DNA of 64,000 bases, from contig NZ_LT797711.1 in assembly GCF_900009135.1 (NCBI RefSeq), positions 658,786 through 722,785 on the forward strand. Direction: 5' to 3'. Shown here one piece after another: positions 62,480 to 64,000 of the stretch. The DNA comes from Planktothrix sp. PCC 11201 (GTDB lineage Bacteria > Cyanobacteriota > Cyanobacteriia > Cyanobacteriales > Microcoleaceae). The position numbers were made by a program, and so were the translations under genes. How positions within the stretch are numbered: the stretch's first letter is position 1; every line of letters starts with the position of its first letter. A model generated the notes under the pieces. That model had not been told where the DNA came from. It searched no databases and saw nothing but the letters and a program-made list of their open reading frames with translations.

Positions 62480-64000
62480 TTAAAAATTAAAATCTTCAGC
62501 GAATAAGTCGCTATATTCTTGGTGAGAATTGCTTGATTCTAAAGATAGTTTTATCAATGGTTGATCAGGGTATTTTATCACTTGCTCCATCAGATTTTCT
62601 AATAAGTTAACCATCAATAAAATCCGCTCATTAATAAATATATCCGTATTGTAGATTAGCTTCAAGTATAATTCTTCTTCCTCAACAAAAATGAACTCTA
62701 AATCAAATTTAGCCGTAGTCATCTCTGGGTCAATGGAGTTAACTGTAATTCCTTCTAGTGCGAGATCTACATTTTGATTATTTTGCAGGGCAACCGCAAC
62801 ATCAAAGAGGGCATTTCGACTAGGGTCGCGCGGTAAATTGAGATCTGAAACTACTTTATCAAAAGGATATTCTTGATTTTCATAAGCTTCTAATGTGGTG
62901 GTTTTTACTTTGGTCAGGACATTCAAAAAACTGTCATCTGCTCTAATTTGATCCCGCAGGACTAAAGTATTAACATAAAAACCAATTTGTGATTCTAAAT
63001 CGGGATGATTTCTACCCGCAATGGGAGAACCTACTGTAATCTCATTTTGTTCGGTATAACGAAAAAGAAAACTCTTAACTAAAGTCAGTAACCCCATAAA
63101 TAAACTAGCTTCTTGGTCTTTAATTAATATCTGAAAATGCTCAATTAGTTCTGAATTTGGTTTCCAGATCACCGTCTTTCCTTGAAAACTTTGAATGGCG
63201 GGTCGAGGATAATCAAAAGGCAAGTTAAGATGTTGAGGAGCCGGGGTTAACTTAGTTAACCAGTAATCACGTTGAGCTTGAAGTTTCGATGTTTTTAACT
63301 GATTTTCTTGCCAGTCAGTATAATCTTTATAGTGAATTTTTAGAGGGGGTAGTAACTCTGAATTTTGTTGTCGATATGTGTGATAATGCCCCAGAAAATC
63401 TTTAATTAAAACCCCGGCTGACCAACCATCAGAAATGATATGGTGCATATTAAATAACACGATATAATTCTCTTGACTCAGTTTGAGTAACTTAACTTGG
63501 AGTAACGGCCCCACTTCTAAATCAAAAGTAGTCTTGGCATTATGGGAAATCGCCTCAGCAATTAGTTTAGCTTGTTCTGTTTCTAAATAATTTGTCAAGT
63601 CTATTTGTTTAATGCCAAAATTCATTTGATTGTGTACAACTTGACGCGGTTGATTATCGATTAGGGTAAAGGTAGTTCGCAAAATTTCGTGGCGTTGAAT
63701 TAACTGTTGAAAAGCATTTTCAAAAGCCGCAATATTCAGATTGCCTTTGAATTGATAAACACTGGGCATTCCATAGGCATTATGATTGCGATCAAGAAAT
63801 TCTAAAGCCCAAAGACGACGTTGCCCATGGGACATCGGATAGGATTTTTGCAGAGGAATTGTGGGGATGGGTTCTTGATAATCATATTCAGTTTTAGAGA
63901 CTAAAATGGCTAATCCGGCAATGGTAGGAACTTTAAAGAAGTCAGCCAATTTTACCGATACATTTAATTCTTTATGAACGTGGGTTACGATTCTCGAAAG
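62480..64000 (-). CDS. mcyE: McyE, 3' end (PCP tail and terminal condensation domain)
   Basis: Partial: the frame stays open to the right edge, giving 506 visible residues. The first ~35 (for example IVTHVHKELNVSV, ADFFKVPTIAGLA) are the last helices of a carrier domain, so a carrier and presumably the D-Glu A domain precede it. The rest is a full condensation domain: PMSHGQRRLWALEFL, HEILRTTF, HHIISDGWSAGVL with intact HHxxxDG, SPIAGRNHPDLESQIGFYVNTL and YPFDKVVSDLNL. It ends without another A or PCP domain, as McyE does; the next partner is McyA-A1. An apparent TTG start at 63949 is internal to the carrier domain and is not a true start. Identity rests on domain order and on being directly upstream of mcyG. 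Confidence 0.9.
   Translation of the reverse strand, partial: LSRIVTHVHKELNVSVKLADFFKVPTIAGLAILVSKTEYDYQEPIPTIPLQKSYPMSHGQRRLWALEFLDRNHNAYGMPSVYQFKGNLNIAAFENAFQQLIQRHEILRTTFTLIDNQPRQVVHNQMNFGIKQIDLTNYLETEQAKLIAEAISHNAKTTFDLEVGPLLQVKLLKLSQENYIVLFNMHHIISDGWSAGVLIKDFLGHYHTYRQQNSELLPPLKIHYKDYTDWQENQLKTSKLQAQRDYWLTKLTPAPQHLNLPFDYPRPAIQSFQGKTVIWKPNSELIEHFQILIKDQEASLFMGLLTLVKSFLFRYTEQNEITVGSPIAGRNHPDLESQIGFYVNTLVLRDQIRADDSFLNVLTKVKTTTLEAYENQEYPFDKVVSDLNLPRDPSRNALFDVAVALQNNQNVDLALEGITVNSIDPEMTTAKFDLEFIFVEEEELYLKLIYNTDIFINERILLMVNLLENLMEQVIKYPDQPLIKLSLESSNSHQEYSDLFAEDFNF

Noticed and set aside
63949-64000. TTG at 63949 as the start of a stand-alone condensation protein
   Set aside because: The frame continues upstream with carrier-domain sequence to the window edge, so the gene is a truncated mcyE.

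Overview
The window reads as chromosomal DNA of a filamentous, toxin-forming cyanobacterium, most likely Planktothrix. The evidence is: HIP1 octamers (GCGATCGC, for example 4952-4959, 6633-6640, 6951-6958); A+T-leaning genes separated by heptameric tandem repeats; a thylakoid-type contractile injection locus of the kind known from cyanobacteria; and a microcystin cluster in the Planktothrix gene order (mcyE-G-H-A-B-C-J, with no mcyF or mcyI). No RNA gene or CRISPR array was seen, and no gene-free stretch is longer than 300 bases.

Left part (1-17768, + strand): the distal half of a contractile injection system (CIS, phage-tail-like) locus. It holds a 5'-truncated repeat protein, a CIS tube/LysM-type protein, a VgrG-like hub-spike, a gp25-like wedge protein, a baseplate J-like protein and a tail-protein-I-like protein. 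These are followed by an accessory set: a DUF4159-like protein; a dCache-HAMP sensor with no output domain; two related proteins built as Ig-like domains, one membrane helix and then either a seven-blade WD40 propeller or two Ig-like repeats plus a Pro/Thr tail; and an exported TPR protein. Sheath and inner tube genes must lie to the left of the window. The same kind of Ig-like module occurs at the N-terminus of the tail-I baseplate protein and in both membrane proteins. This suggests a membrane-docking or sensing module for the particle, and it is the least described part of the window.

Middle part (17786-31212): mostly housekeeping genes in both directions. They are a HAD hydrolase, a TldE/PmbA-like protein, metG, a LabA/NYN protein, an LptC-like lipoprotein, a nucleotidyltransferase, rpiA, a TPR/O-GlcNAc-transferase-like protein and a VapBC-type toxin-antitoxin pair. 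A MASE1 hybrid histidine kinase (to 33622) and a receiver-PAS-GGDEF regulator follow. Short heptameric repeats sit between many genes and supply the last codons and stop codon of two of them.

Right part (33852-64000, - strand): the microcystin synthetase cluster. In transcription order it is mcyE (3' end only), mcyG (A-PCP-KS-AT-CM-KR-ACP), mcyH (ABC exporter), mcyA (A-PCP-C-A-PCP-E), mcyB (C-A-PCP-C-A-PCP), mcyC (C-A-PCP-TE) and mcyJ (O-methyltransferase). The adenylation pocket codes read by eye are Thr-type for McyA-A1 (no N-methyltransferase domain, so a dehydrobutyrine-type product is expected), Ala for McyA-A2, an Asp/MeAsp type for McyB-A2 and an Arg-compatible type for McyC. McyB-A1 is a near copy of the McyC A domain with a more hydrophobic pocket. 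The cluster carries several small scars: heptamer repeats and a small dispersed repeat inside mcyA, a duplicated mcyB/mcyC junction, an orphan ribosome binding site and start codon where mcyF sits in Microcystis, and a MITE-like element just after mcyJ.
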